Below are positions 11,498-19,858 of a stretch of 64,000 bases of DNA, piece by piece. A program made the translations under genes and the position numbers. Origin of the DNA: Kitasatospora sp. NBC_00315 (lineage in GTDB: Bacteria; Actinomycetota; Actinomycetes; Streptomycetales; Streptomycetaceae); assembly GCF_041435095.1 (NCBI RefSeq), contig NZ_CP108025.1, positions 5,642,001-5,706,000 on the forward strand, written 5' to 3'. The notes beneath the pieces were generated by a model, which saw only the letters and a list, made by a program, of their open reading frames with translations, made no database searches and was not told the origin of the DNA. Position 1 is the first letter of the stretch. Every line of letters starts with the position of its first letter.

Positions 11498-12493
11498 ATG
11501 GCCAGGAAGAGTGCACCCGACGACCTGCTCGCCCCGCTGACCCTGGTGGTCGGCCAGGAGGAGCTGCTGCTCGACCGCGCGGTCGCGCAGGTGGTGGCGG
11601 CGGCGAAGGCGGCCGACCCCGACACCGACGTGCGCGACATCCCGCCCGGCGGTCTGCAGCCCGGCAGCCTCGCGGAGCTCACCACGCCCTCGCTGTTCGC
11701 CGAGCGCAAGGTGATCGTGGTCCGGGCCGCCCAGGATCTCTCCGCCGACTCCGTGAAGGAGGTCAAGGCGTACATCGAGGACCCGGCCGAAGAGGTGATC
11801 ATGGTTCTGGTGCACGCCGGCGGGGTGAAGGGCAAGGGCCTGCTGGACGCCGGCCGCAAGGCGGGCGGCCGTGAGGTCGCCTGCCCGAAGCTGACCAAGG
11901 CGGGCGACCGTCTCGCCTTCGTCCGCGGTGAGTTCCGCACCCTCGGACGGTCCGCGAGCCAGGAGGCCTGCCAGGCCCTGCTGGACGCGCTCGGCAGTGA
12001 TCTGCGCGAACTCGCCGCCGCCTGCAACCAGCTGACGGCGGACGTCGAGGGAACCATCGACGAGACGGTGGTCGCCCGGTACTACAGCGGCCGGGCCGAG
12101 GCCACCGGCTTCGAGGTGGCCGACCTCGCCGTGACCGGCCGGGCGGCCGAGGCACTGGAGCGGTTGCGCTGGGCCCTCGCGGTGGGCCAACCGCCCACGG
12201 GCATCACCTACGCGCTGGCCTCGGGCGTCCGCAGCATCGGCCGCCTCGCCACCACCGGCCGCAACATGCGCCCCGCCGACCTGGCCCGCGAGCTGGGCAT
12301 GCCGCCCTGGAAGGTCGACCGGGTCCGCCAGCAGATGCGCGGCTGGACGGGGGACGCGGTCGCCACCGCCCTCACCGCCATCGCGCAGGCCGACGCCGCG
12401 GTCAAGGGCGGTTCCGACGACCCGGCCTACGCACTGGAGCGCGCCGTGGTCGCGGTCGCCCGCGCGGCCCGCTCCGGCGCCCGCTCGTACTGA
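11498..12493 (+). CDS. holA: DNA polymerase III subunit delta
   Basis: This 331-residue protein is the delta subunit of the clamp-loader complex, which opens the beta sliding clamp and loads it onto DNA. It shows the family pattern: an N-terminal degenerate AAA+ domain (LTLVVGQEELLLDRAVAQVV, then ELTTPSLFAERKVIVVRAAQDL), a middle lid domain (LGSDLRELAAACNQLTADV) and a C-terminal collar domain (GQPPTGITYALASGVRSIGRL, LGMPPWKVDRVRQQMRGW). The ATG at 11498 starts MARKSAPDD. No strong ribosome site precedes it. An in-frame open stretch upstream has no coding character. Expression level is expected to be low and constitutive. Confidence 0.93.
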   Translation: MARKSAPDDLLAPLTLVVGQEELLLDRAVAQVVAAAKAADPDTDVRDIPPGGLQPGSLAELTTPSLFAERKVIVVRAAQDLSADSVKEVKAYIEDPAEEVIMVLVHAGGVKGKGLLDAGRKAGGREVACPKLTKAGDRLAFVRGEFRTLGRSASQEACQALLDALGSDLRELAAACNQLTADVEGTIDETVVARYYSGRAEATGFEVADLAVTGRAAEALERLRWALAVGQPPTGITYALASGVRSIGRLATTGRNMRPADLARELGMPPWKVDRVRQQMRGWTGDAVATALTAIAQADAAVKGGSDDPAYALERAVVAVARAARSGARSY

Positions 12494-12571
12494 CCGCCGC
12501 CCGGGCTCACTGCCCACTCGCGCGTCCCGCTGCCCGCGTCCCGCTGCCCGCTCCCGCGTCCCGCCGCCCGG

Positions 12572-12598
12572 TCGGTGCGGTCGGTGCGGTCGGTGCAG
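12572..12598. repeat. Short tandem repeat GTCGGTGCG, three copies
   Basis: Three nine-base units lie between the convergent ends of holA and the next minus-strand gene, in a stretch also containing two CGTCCCGCTGCCCG copies. No function is apparent. Confidence 0.6.
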
Positions 12599-12625
12599 GC
12601 CATGCGGCCCATGGGGGCGGTCCCG

Positions 12626-13495
12626 TCACGGCCCGCCGAGTTCCTTCAGCAGATCCCGGCTGTCGGCGAGCAGTGACTGACGGATCGTCTCCCGGTCCGG
12701 TGCCGTGCTCTTGCCGTCCTGATAACTGCCCGACCAGGACAGGTAGTACGTCATGCCGCCGTCCCGGATCTGCAGCTCCTGCGAGACGCTGTGCCAGGCC
12801 CCGTCCGAGCCGCTCACCCCGTCGCGAAAGGCGATGTACGCCTCCTCGCCGAGTCCGGGCACGTCGGTGATCTCGTACCGCTGCTGCTGCATCCCGGCCT
12901 TCTCGGCGTCGAACTCCAGGCCGGCGTTCACGGCCTTGTGCAGTTTGACCTGGGCGTAGAGCGAGGCGTATTCGGTGTCGCCACTGTCGCCGCTGTCGCC
13001 GGTGTTCCGCTCCAGCGACAGGATGCAGGACATCGAGTCGAGCGCCGGGTCCAGATCCGTGTGGTGGGAGGGGGTGGCGTCCGGCTGGGGGTAGAGCTGG
13101 GTGAACCTGACCAGCCTGGCCGCCCGGCACAGGTCGTCGACGGTGTGATAGCCGTGCAGACCCTGCGGCGCGGTCGGCACGCTGACCATGCCGGGTACGG
13201 TCAGCACCACCGCCGTCCAGACGACGGAGGCCAGCAGCGCCCCCGTGAAGCCCCACCCCGCCGCGCGGCGCAGGGCGCGCCGCCCGTCGCCCCGCCTCTC
13301 GCCGCTGTCCCCGCCGGAGGCCGAGGCGCCGACCGCAGCAGACCCGCCCGCAGCAGACCCACCGGCAGCAGACCCACCGGTGGGCGACCCGGGTGGGTGG
13401 TGGCCGGCGGTCGCGTACTGCTGGAACGGCGGGCCCTGGGGCGGCGCCGTCGGGTGGTTCCCGTACCCGTGACCGGCCTGTGGTGGCGTTGCCAT
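12626..13495 (-). CDS. Single-pass membrane protein with extracytoplasmic domain, hypothetical
   Basis: A 289-residue protein of unknown function starting at ATG 13493-13495 (complement), MATPPQAGHGYGNHP. The N-terminal 90 residues are Pro/Gly/Ala-rich and disordered and include a GGSAA repeat encoded by 15-base DNA repeats around 13339-13384. A transmembrane helix (GFTGALLASVVWTAVVLTVPG) follows, then an extracellular domain of about 170 residues with two cysteines (DDLCRAARLVRF and SMSCILSLERN) that may form a disulfide, and a sequence resembling secreted lipid- or solute-binding actinobacterial domains (VPGLGEEAYIAFRD). The cytoplasmic-repeat/TM/outer-domain plan resembles the divergent gene at 13939 but is a different family. 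Confidence 0.75.
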   Translation of the reverse strand: MATPPQAGHGYGNHPTAPPQGPPFQQYATAGHHPPGSPTGGSAAGGSAAGGSAAVGASASGGDSGERRGDGRRALRRAAGWGFTGALLASVVWTAVVLTVPGMVSVPTAPQGLHGYHTVDDLCRAARLVRFTQLYPQPDATPSHHTDLDPALDSMSCILSLERNTGDSGDSGDTEYASLYAQVKLHKAVNAGLEFDAEKAGMQQQRYEITDVPGLGEEAYIAFRDGVSGSDGAWHSVSQELQIRDGGMTYYLSWSGSYQDGKSTAPDRETIRQSLLADSRDLLKELGGP

Positions 13496-13938
13496 CTCCG
13501 CGTCCCCCTGTGAAGTGCTCTGCGCACCGGCCCCGACGGCCGCCGCGTTCACCCCTGCCCCGCCTCGCGGGACCCCGATCGCCGCAGCCGCCTCGCGGGG
13601 CCCGATCGCCGCAGCCGCGACGCCGGGAGCGACCCCCGAACCCCCGCTGCGGCCGGTGCTGTCGGGATCGCTCGCGCGGGTCCGCTCGACGACGATAGCG
13701 GCCCCGCCCTCCCGTCCGGCAGGGAAGCCCGCAGTCGCCGGGGCGGGGGCGGCCCACGGCGCCCGGGCACACCTGACCGCGCCTGCGCGGGCGGGGCCCC
13801 GAACCGTGCCGGGCCCGATCCGCACCGTCCGGGGCCGGATCCGGGCAGGCCGATAACGCTTCCGCAAACAGCTGATGTACCCACAAGTACACCTGTAGAC
13901 CTGCCTCCTGACACCCTTCGCCCACAGAGGACAAGCGC
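13496..13938. other. Divergent intergenic region with tandem 28-bp repeat and small inverted repeat
   Basis: This 443-base gap separates two divergent membrane-protein genes. A 28-base unit containing GATCGCCGCAGCC is repeated in tandem (13562-13589 and 13590-13616, one base shorter, one substitution). Near the plus-strand gene an inverted repeat TGTAC-CCACAA-GTACA lies at 13876-13891, in a locally AT-richer stretch (GATAACGCTTCCGCAAACAG, 13851-13870) that looks like the promoter region. I see no gene in the gap. Confidence 0.5.
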
Positions 13939-14547
13939 ATGAGCAGCCCCGACCAGCAGTCCCCGTCCGGTCCCTCCTGGGGGCCGCCGAACCCCGTGCC
14001 GCCACCGGGCTGGACGCAGCCTCCGGCCCCCCGGGCCGGTCTGCCGAAGGCCGCGAAGATCACCCTGGGCATCATCGGCGGCCTGGTGATCATCGGTGGC
14101 TGCAGCGCCGTCGTCGCGGGCCCGAACGGCACCGGCGGCGCGACGGCGGCAGCCGGTGGGTCGTCGCCGGCACCCGGCCCCACGGTGACCGTCACCCGGA
14201 CGGTGACGGCGCCGCCGGCCCCCGCGGTCACGGCCACGGTGACCGCCACCGTCACCGAGCCCGCCGCCGTCCAGGCCCCGGCCCAGCAGCCCGCTGCCGC
14301 TCCCGGCGACACCGTCGCGGGCAGTGGGACGTACCTGGTCGGGGACGACATCCAGCCCGGTACCTACAAGACCGCCGGACCGGGAAGTCTCGGTATGTGT
14401 TACTGGGAGCGGGCCAAGGACAGCAGCGGCGGCTTCGAGTCGATCATCGCGAACGACAACCTGACCGGGCAGGGAGTCGTCACGATCAAGAGTTCGGACA
14501 AGGTCTTCAAGACGGAGGGCTGCCAGGCCTGGGTCAAATCCAAGTGA
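13939..14547 (+). CDS. Membrane-anchored hypothetical protein with PGTY-type C-terminal domain
   Basis: A 202-residue protein with a Pro-rich cytoplasmic N-terminus (to about 32), one membrane helix (ITLGIIGGLVIIGGCSAVVAG, about 41-61), a Thr/Val/Pro linker (repeated TVTVTRTVTAP and TATVTATVTEP) and a compact C-terminal domain beginning GSGTYLVGDDIQPGTYKT, with CYWERAKDSSGGFESIIANDN and a second Cys near the end. This C-terminal domain is common in Streptomyces membrane and lipoproteins of unknown role; its two cysteines (CYWER and GCQAW) probably pair outside the cell. The start ATG follows AGAGGA. Transcription ends at the strong hairpin 14653-14685. Confidence 0.8.
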   Translation: MSSPDQQSPSGPSWGPPNPVPPPGWTQPPAPRAGLPKAAKITLGIIGGLVIIGGCSAVVAGPNGTGGATAAAGGSSPAPGPTVTVTRTVTAPPAPAVTATVTATVTEPAAVQAPAQQPAAAPGDTVAGSGTYLVGDDIQPGTYKTAGPGSLGMCYWERAKDSSGGFESIIANDNLTGQGVVTIKSSDKVFKTEGCQAWVKSK

Positions 14548-14652
14548 GGTAGCGAACGTCCGACCTGGCAGTGGCGGTGGCGGTGGCGGTGGCGGGCCCG
14601 GGAGCGGGGCGCGGCCACTGGCGCCCCGCCCGGAAGAGCCCGCGCAAAAGCG

Positions 14653-14685
14653 CACTGCCCGCCAGGAGTCCCCTGGCGGGCAGTG
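14653..14685. terminator. Bidirectional hairpin terminator between 13939 gene and rpsT
   Basis: A perfect 14-bp stem, CACTGCCCGCCAGG (14653-14666) with its reverse complement (14672-14685), closes a 5-base loop. It lies between convergent genes and can serve both. Just upstream (about 14572-14596) a GGCGGT/GGTGGC run is repeated about four times. Confidence 0.85.
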
Positions 14686-14841
14686 GGCGAACGGCCTGTC
14701 GCCAGGCGGTTCGCGGTAAGTCCGTGCACCGCACCCGCGTGGCGAACGCAGGCCGCGTGCGGTACGAGTCTGTGCGTCTCAGGGTTCCGGGTAGAGGGCC
14801 GGTTCGACCTGAGAGAGTGGGGCCGCGACGGCCCCGGGGCG

Positions 14842-15111
14842 TCAGGCCTGGACGGCCGAGTTGACGCGCTTGGTGATGGCCGACTTCTTGTTGGCGGCCT
14901 GGTTGGCGTGGATGACGCCCTTGCTGACGGCCTTGTCGAGGGCCTTGGAGGCCTCGCGGGCCAGCACGGTGGCCTTCTCGGTCTCGCCGGCGGCAGCGGC
15001 CTCACGGGCCTTGCGCAGGGCGGTCTTGAGCGAGGACTTGACGGCCTTGTTGCGCAGGCGCGCCTTCTCGTTGGTCTTGATGCGCTTGATCTGGGACTTG
15101 ATGTTCGCCAC
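14842..15111 (-). CDS. rpsT: 30S ribosomal protein S20 (bS20)
   Basis: An 89-residue, highly basic, all-helical protein that binds 16S rRNA near the 5' domain and helix 44 during early 30S assembly. The sequence is diagnostic: N-terminal [23 protein letters not shown], then [22 protein letters not shown] and a C-terminal KRVNSAVQA. The start is GTG (15109-15111 complement) with GAGG eight bases upstream. A promoter candidate TTGGGC-N18-TAGCGT (15237-15208) would give a leader of about 90 bases, long enough for translational autoregulation as known for S20 in E. coli, though nothing in the sequence proves it. Confidence 0.98.
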   Translation of the reverse strand: MANIKSQIKRIKTNEKARLRNKAVKSSLKTALRKAREAAAAGETEKATVLAREASKALDKAVSKGVIHANQAANKKSAITKRVNSAVQA

Positions 15112-15207
15112 GAAGGAGCCTCAGTCTTGTTCGTAATGGTTTGAACAGAGTGCACCGGACGGCGCCGGTCTGCTGAGAGGGCATGCCGGTGCCAGGTGCA
15201 GCGGCCA

Positions 15208-15237
15208 ACGCTACCAGGGGCCGGGGGCCGTGCCCAA
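15208..15237 (-). promoter_or_regulatory. Candidate rpsT promoter
   Basis: On the minus strand TTGGGC (15237-15232) and TAGCGT (15213-15208) are 18 bases apart, matching the pattern of HrdB-type housekeeping promoters in Streptomyces. Transcription would start near 15201. It overlaps the end of the 15243 gene's downstream region, so rpsT is likely transcribed on its own. Confidence 0.5.
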
Positions 15238-15242
15238 ACCGG

Positions 15243-15548
15243 CTACGCCGTGAGCAGCGCCTCGCCGTAGTGCTCGACCTCGGGGAACGGTGCGTAGAAG
15301 GGGTGCAGCAGGGCCCGCCACCGCTGGTACTCGGCCGATCGGCGGAACCCCTCGGTGTGGTCCGCCGGTGTCTCCCACTCCACCTGGAGCAGGAAGCGCG
15401 AGCGGCGTCCCTCGTCGAGGCAGCGGCGCAGCTCCAGCGAGCGGAAGCCCGCCTGCACCGCGATCAGCGGTCTGGCCTCGCCGAACGCGGCGAGGAAGTC
15501 GTCCTCGCGGCCGGGCCGGACGTCGAGCAGCGCGCTTTCGAGGATCAT
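15243..15548 (-). CDS. Antibiotic biosynthesis monooxygenase (ABM) domain protein
   Basis: A 101-residue single-domain protein with a ferredoxin-like dimeric alpha+beta barrel fold: N-terminal [25 protein letters not shown], a middle [22 protein letters not shown], and [22 protein letters not shown]. The WE(T/S)-xxxHxxxFR pattern is typical of the ABM family, which includes heme-degrading IsdG-type enzymes, quinol monooxygenases and many uncharacterised stand-alone members. The true substrate cannot be told from sequence. It lies upstream of rpsT on the minus strand and divergently from lepA. Confidence 0.85.
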   Translation of the reverse strand: MILESALLDVRPGREDDFLAAFGEARPLIAVQAGFRSLELRRCLDEGRRSRFLLQVEWETPADHTEGFRRSAEYQRWRALLHPFYAPFPEVEHYGEALLTA

Positions 15549-15766
15549 GGGCAGTCACTCCAGGCACCGGCCGGGACCGCCGGCCCGAGCTGGACGGCGA
15601 GCCGCCGCGCGCTCGTGGGAGGATGGTCGGAGCCATATCGATCGGACGAGACCGTCCGGTCCCCGGGAAGCGGCTCCTTCGGTTGACGACGAGTACGACG
15701 AGTACGACGTCGAGCGGTCGAGGGGGCGAGTACCCGGCCCCCGGACCAACGGAGAATCGGACCAAG

Positions 15767-17638
15767 GTGCCCGCGACCCCCAGCAATGTGCCAGAGCCCA
15801 GCCGTACCGACCCGGCGCTGATCCGCAACTTCTGCATCATCGCCCACATCGACCACGGCAAGTCGACGCTCGCCGACCGGATGCTGCAGATCACCGGCGT
15901 CGTCGACCCCCGGCAGATGCGTGCCCAGTACCTCGACCGCATGGACATCGAGCGCGAGCGCGGTATCACCATCAAGTCGCAGGCGGTCCGCCTCCCCTGG
16001 GCGCCGACGGTCGGCCAGGGTGCGGGGAAGACCCACATCCTCAACATGATCGACACCCCGGGCCACGTGGACTTCACGTACGAGGTGTCCCGTTCGCTCG
16101 CCGCCTGCGAGGGCACCGTCCTCGTGGTGGACGCCGCCCAGGGCATCGAGGCGCAGACCCTCGCCAACCTGTACCTGGCGCTGGAGAACAACCTCACGAT
16201 CGTCCCGGTGCTGAACAAGATCGACCTGCCGGCCGCCCAGCCGGAGAAGTACGCCGCCGAGATCGCGCACATCATCGGCTGCGACCCGGAGGACGTCCTC
16301 AAGGTCAGCGCGAAGAGCGGCCTCGGTGTGCCGGAGCTGCTCGACCACGTGGTCGAGAAGATCCCGGCCCCGGTCGGCGTGAAGAACGCCCCGGCCCGCG
16401 CGATGATCTTCGACTCGGTCTACGACACCTACCGCGGCGTGGTCACCTACGTCCGGGTGGTCGACGGCGAGCTCACCAAGCGCGAGCGGATCCAGATGAT
16501 GTCCACCGGCGCGACCCACGAGCTGCTGGAGATCGGCGTCATCTCGCCCGAGCCCAAGGTCGCGGACGGCCTCGGCGTCGGCGAGGTGGGCTACATCATC
16601 ACCGGTGTGAAGGACGTCCGGCAGTCCAAGGTCGGCGACACGATCACCTCGATGCACAAGGGCGCGACCGAGGCGCTGGGCGGCTACAAGGAGCCCCGCC
16701 CGATGGTGTTCTCCGGCCTCTACCCGCTGGACGGCAGCGACTACCCGCTGCTGCGCGACGCCCTCGACAAGCTCCAGCTCAACGACGCCGCCCTGGTGTA
16801 CGAGCCGGAGACGTCGGTCGCGCTGGGCTTCGGCTTCCGCTGCGGCTTCCTGGGCCTGCTGCACCTGGAGATCGTCCGGGAGCGGCTGGAGCGCGAGTTC
16901 AACCTCGACCTGATCTCCACCGCCCCCAACGTGGTCTACCGGGTGGTGATGGAGGACGGTACCGAGCACACCGTCACCAACCCGAGCGAGTTCCCGACCG
17001 GCAAGATCTCCGAGGTGCACGAGCCGGTGGTCCGCGGCTCCATCCTGGTGCCGAACGAGTTCGTCGGCGCCGTCATGGAGCTCTGCCAGAGCCGCCGCGG
17101 CAACATGCAGGGGATGGACTACCTGTCCGAGGACCGGGTGGAACTGCGCTACACCCTCCCGCTGGCCGAGATCGTCTTCGACTTCTTCGACATCCTGAAG
17201 TCCAAGACCCGCGGCTACGGCTCCTTCGACTACGAGCCGATCGGCGAGCAGACGGCCGACCTGGTCAAGGTCGACATCCTGCTGCACGGCGACGCGGTCG
17301 ACGCGTTCTCCGCGATCGTGCACAAGGACAAGGCGTACAACTACGGCATCATGATGGCCGGCAAGCTCCAGAAGCTCATCCCGCGCCAGCAGTTCGAGGT
17401 GCCGATCCAGGCCGCCATCGGCTCGCGGGTGATCGCCCGTGAGACCGTGCGCGCGATCCGCAAGGACGTTCTCGCCAAGTGCTACGGCGGTGACATCTCG
17501 CGTAAGCGCAAGCTGCTGGAGAAGCAGAAGGAGGGCAAGAAGCGGATGAAGATGGTCGGCCGTGTGGAGGTCCCGCAGGAGGCCTTCATCGCCGCGCTGT
17601 CCACCGACGCGGACGCCCCCAAGGGTGAGAAGAAGTAA
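15767..17638 (+). CDS. lepA: Elongation factor 4 (back-translocating GTPase LepA)
   Basis: A 623-residue translational GTPase that binds the ribosome and can move it backward or aid 30S biogenesis. The G domain shows AHIDHGKST (residues 26-34), [14 protein letters not shown] (96-100) and NKID (150-153). EF-G-like domains II, III and V follow, and the LepA-specific C-terminal domain ends in [16 protein letters not shown]. The GTG at 15767 ([21 protein letters not shown]) agrees with the usual actinobacterial N-terminus; GGAG lies at 15751-15754. Upstream open frame is not coding. A perfect 16-bp hairpin terminates the gene. Confidence 0.97.
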   Translation: MPATPSNVPEPSRTDPALIRNFCIIAHIDHGKSTLADRMLQITGVVDPRQMRAQYLDRMDIERERGITIKSQAVRLPWAPTVGQGAGKTHILNMIDTPGHVDFTYEVSRSLAACEGTVLVVDAAQGIEAQTLANLYLALENNLTIVPVLNKIDLPAAQPEKYAAEIAHIIGCDPEDVLKVSAKSGLGVPELLDHVVEKIPAPVGVKNAPARAMIFDSVYDTYRGVVTYVRVVDGELTKRERIQMMSTGATHELLEIGVISPEPKVADGLGVGEVGYIITGVKDVRQSKVGDTITSMHKGATEALGGYKEPRPMVFSGLYPLDGSDYPLLRDALDKLQLNDAALVYEPETSVALGFGFRCGFLGLLHLEIVRERLEREFNLDLISTAPNVVYRVVMEDGTEHTVTNPSEFPTGKISEVHEPVVRGSILVPNEFVGAVMELCQSRRGNMQGMDYLSEDRVELRYTLPLAEIVFDFFDILKSKTRGYGSFDYEPIGEQTADLVKVDILLHGDAVDAFSAIVHKDKAYNYGIMMAGKLQKLIPRQQFEVPIQAAIGSRVIARETVRAIRKDVLAKCYGGDISRKRKLLEKQKEGKKRMKMVGRVEVPQEAFIAALSTDADAPKGEKK

Positions 17639-17652
17639 CCCGAGCGGTATCG

Positions 17653-17688
17653 CCGATGGGCCCGGGGCAGCAGCCCCGGGCCCATCGG
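17653..17688 (+). terminator. Terminator after lepA
   Basis: A perfect 16-bp stem (17653-17668 with 17673-17688, core GATGGGCCCGGGGC) and AGCA loop begin 15 bases after the lepA stop codon. There is no U-tract. Confidence 0.88.
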
Positions 17689-17758
17689 GCTCTCGGACGG
17701 CGTTCGGCGCCGGTCCGTCCGGGCAGGTCCGGCCGCAGCGCCGTCCGGCCCGCGACGC

Positions 17759-17795
17759 AGGAGGGGGAGGCCGCGGCGAGCGGCCTCCCCCTCCT
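17759..17795 (-). terminator. Terminator of the ABC exporter pair
   Basis: A second perfect 16-bp stem (17759-17774 with 17780-17795, core GAGGGGGAGGCCGC) with a 5-base loop lies 33 bases beyond the minus-strand ABC gene's stop. With the lepA hairpin it insulates the convergent units. Confidence 0.85.
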
Positions 17796-17827
17796 CGTAC
17801 CCGAACTCTCGTGCCCGAGCGCGCCGG

Positions 17828-19858
17828 TCAGTCGACCTCGGCGACGGCCTCGGCGAACTGCGCCTGGTACAGGCGGGCGTACGCGCCGCCGGTGGCGATC
17901 AGGTCGTCGTGCGAGCCCTGCTCGACGATCGCGCCGTTCTCCATCACCAGGATCACGTCCGCGTCCCGGATGGTGGAGAGCCGGTGGGCGATCACGAAGC
18001 TGGTCCGGCCGGCCCGCAGCCGGGCCATGGCCCGCTGGATGAGGACCTCGGTGCGGGTGTCGACGGAGCTGGTCGCCTCGTCCAGGACGAGGATGCTCGG
18101 CCGGGCCAGGAACGCCCGGGCGATGGTGATCAGCTGCTTCTCGCCCGCGCTGACGCCGGTGCCCTCGTCGTCGATCCGGGTGTCGTAGCCCTCGGGCAGG
18201 GTGCGGACGAAGCGGTCGACGTGCGCGGCCCTCGCGGCCTCGACCACCTGGTCGCGGGTGGGGCTGCCGTCGGCCCCGTACGCGATGTTCTCGGCGATGG
18301 TGCCGCCGAACAGCCAGGTGTCCTGGAGCACCATGCCGATGCCGGCCCGCAGCTCCTCACGGGACATCGCGGCGATGTCCACGCCGTCCAGGGTGATCCG
18401 GCCGCCGCTGACCTCGTAGAACCGCATCAGCAGGTTGACCAGGGTGGTCTTGCCGGCGCCGGTCGGACCGACGATGGCCACCGTGTGGCCGGGTTCGACC
18501 TTCAGCGAGAGGTCCTCGATCAGCGGCTTGTCCGGGTCGTACCGGAAGGCGACGTCCTCGAAGGCGACCCGCCCGCGCAGCTCGGCCGGGCGCTCGGGCA
18601 TGGCCGGCTCGGCCGACTGCTCCGGGGCGTCCAGCAGCTCGAAGACCCGCTCCGCCGAGGCGACGCCGGACTGCACCAGGTTGGCCATGCTGGCGACCTG
18701 CGTCAGCGGCTGGCTGAACTGCCGCGAGTACTGGATGAAGGCCTGCACGTCGCCGATCGACAGCGCGCCGCTGGCGACCCGCAGACCGCCGACCACGGCG
18801 ACCAGGACGTAGTTCAGGTTGCCGATCAGCATCATCGCGGGCTGGATGATCCCGGAGATGAACTGGGCCCGGAAGCTGGAGGCGTACAGCGCCTCGTTGT
18901 GCTCCCGGAAGGTCGCGGCGGACTCCGCCTGGCGGCCGAACACCTTGACCAGCGCGTGGCCGGTGTACATCTCCTCGATGTGGCCGTTGAGCTCGCCGGT
19001 GGTCTTCCACTGCCGGACGAACTGCGGCTGGGCCCGCTTGCCGACCCTGGTCGCCACCACCACCGAGAGCGGCACCGAGATCAGCGCGATCAGGGCCAGC
19101 AGCGGTGAGATCCAGAACATCATCGCCAGCACGCCGACGACGGTGAGCAGCGAGTTGACCACCTGGCCGGTGGTCTGCTGCATGGACTGGCCGATGTTGT
19201 CGATGTCGTTGGTGACCCGGCTCAGCACCTCGCCGCGCGGCTGCTTGTCGAAGTAGCTGAGCGGCAGCCGGGTGAGCTTGGCGTCGACGGACTCGCGCAG
19301 TCGGAAGACCGTGCGCTGGATGACCGAGGTGGCGATCCGGCCCTGCACGATGCCGAACAGCGCGGACGCGACGTAGATGGCCAGCACCCAGAGCAGCACG
19401 GTGCCGATGGCGCCGAAGTCCATCCCCTGGCCGGGCGTGAAGTCGACCGAGTTGAGCAGGTCGGCGACGCCGCCCTGGCCGTGTGCGCGCAGGTTGTCGA
19501 TCACCTGTGCCTTGCTGACCCCGGCCGGGCTCTGCCGGCCGACCACGCCGGCGAAGATCAGGTCGGTGGCGTTGCCGAGGATCTTCGGTCCGACCACCGC
19601 GCAGCCGACACTGAGCACACCGAGTGCGAGCACCCCCGTGAGGGCCGCCCGCTCGGGGCGCAGCAGGCCGAGCAGCCGCTTGCCGGAGCGCTTGAAGTCC
19701 ATCGACTTCTCGGCGCCCTGGCCGCCCATGAACCGGCCGGGGCCGGCCGGGCCGCGCCGGGCGGCGGCGCTCTGCGAGTCGCCGGCGGGAGCCGCCGGGG
19801 CCTCGCCCCGGCCGCGCTTGCCGCCGGGGCCTCTGCTGTCCTTCTCGGGCGTGGTCAC
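17828..19858 (-). CDS. ABC transporter, fused membrane and ATP-binding half-exporter
   Basis: A 676-residue type IV exporter half (ABC_membrane plus ATPase domains). A Gly/Ala/Arg-rich N-terminal extension (about 60 residues) precedes six membrane helices. The ATPase domain has Walker A GPTGAGKTT, Q-loop region MVLQDTWLF, the signature as VSAGEKQL, Walker B ILVLDEATSS and the switch His (IAHRLST). The signature VSAGE and the switch His suggest an active site that differs from canonical LSGGQ. It starts with GTG overlapping the stop of the upstream ABC gene (GTGA, 19855-19858), so the two are translationally coupled and most likely form a heterodimer exporting a drug, lipid or peptide. The substrate is unknown. 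Confidence 0.93.
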   Translation of the reverse strand: MTTPEKDSRGPGGKRGRGEAPAAPAGDSQSAAARRGPAGPGRFMGGQGAEKSMDFKRSGKRLLGLLRPERAALTGVLALGVLSVGCAVVGPKILGNATDLIFAGVVGRQSPAGVSKAQVIDNLRAHGQGGVADLLNSVDFTPGQGMDFGAIGTVLLWVLAIYVASALFGIVQGRIATSVIQRTVFRLRESVDAKLTRLPLSYFDKQPRGEVLSRVTNDIDNIGQSMQQTTGQVVNSLLTVVGVLAMMFWISPLLALIALISVPLSVVVATRVGKRAQPQFVRQWKTTGELNGHIEEMYTGHALVKVFGRQAESAATFREHNEALYASSFRAQFISGIIQPAMMLIGNLNYVLVAVVGGLRVASGALSIGDVQAFIQYSRQFSQPLTQVASMANLVQSGVASAERVFELLDAPEQSAEPAMPERPAELRGRVAFEDVAFRYDPDKPLIEDLSLKVEPGHTVAIVGPTGAGKTTLVNLLMRFYEVSGGRITLDGVDIAAMSREELRAGIGMVLQDTWLFGGTIAENIAYGADGSPTRDQVVEAARAAHVDRFVRTLPEGYDTRIDDEGTGVSAGEKQLITIARAFLARPSILVLDEATSSVDTRTEVLIQRAMARLRAGRTSFVIAHRLSTIRDADVILVMENGAIVEQGSHDDLIATGGAYARLYQAQFAEAVAEVD

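Noticed and set aside
13339-13384. A possible mobile or regulatory repeat array
   Set aside because: The 15-base units lie inside a coding region and simply encode a GGSAA tract.
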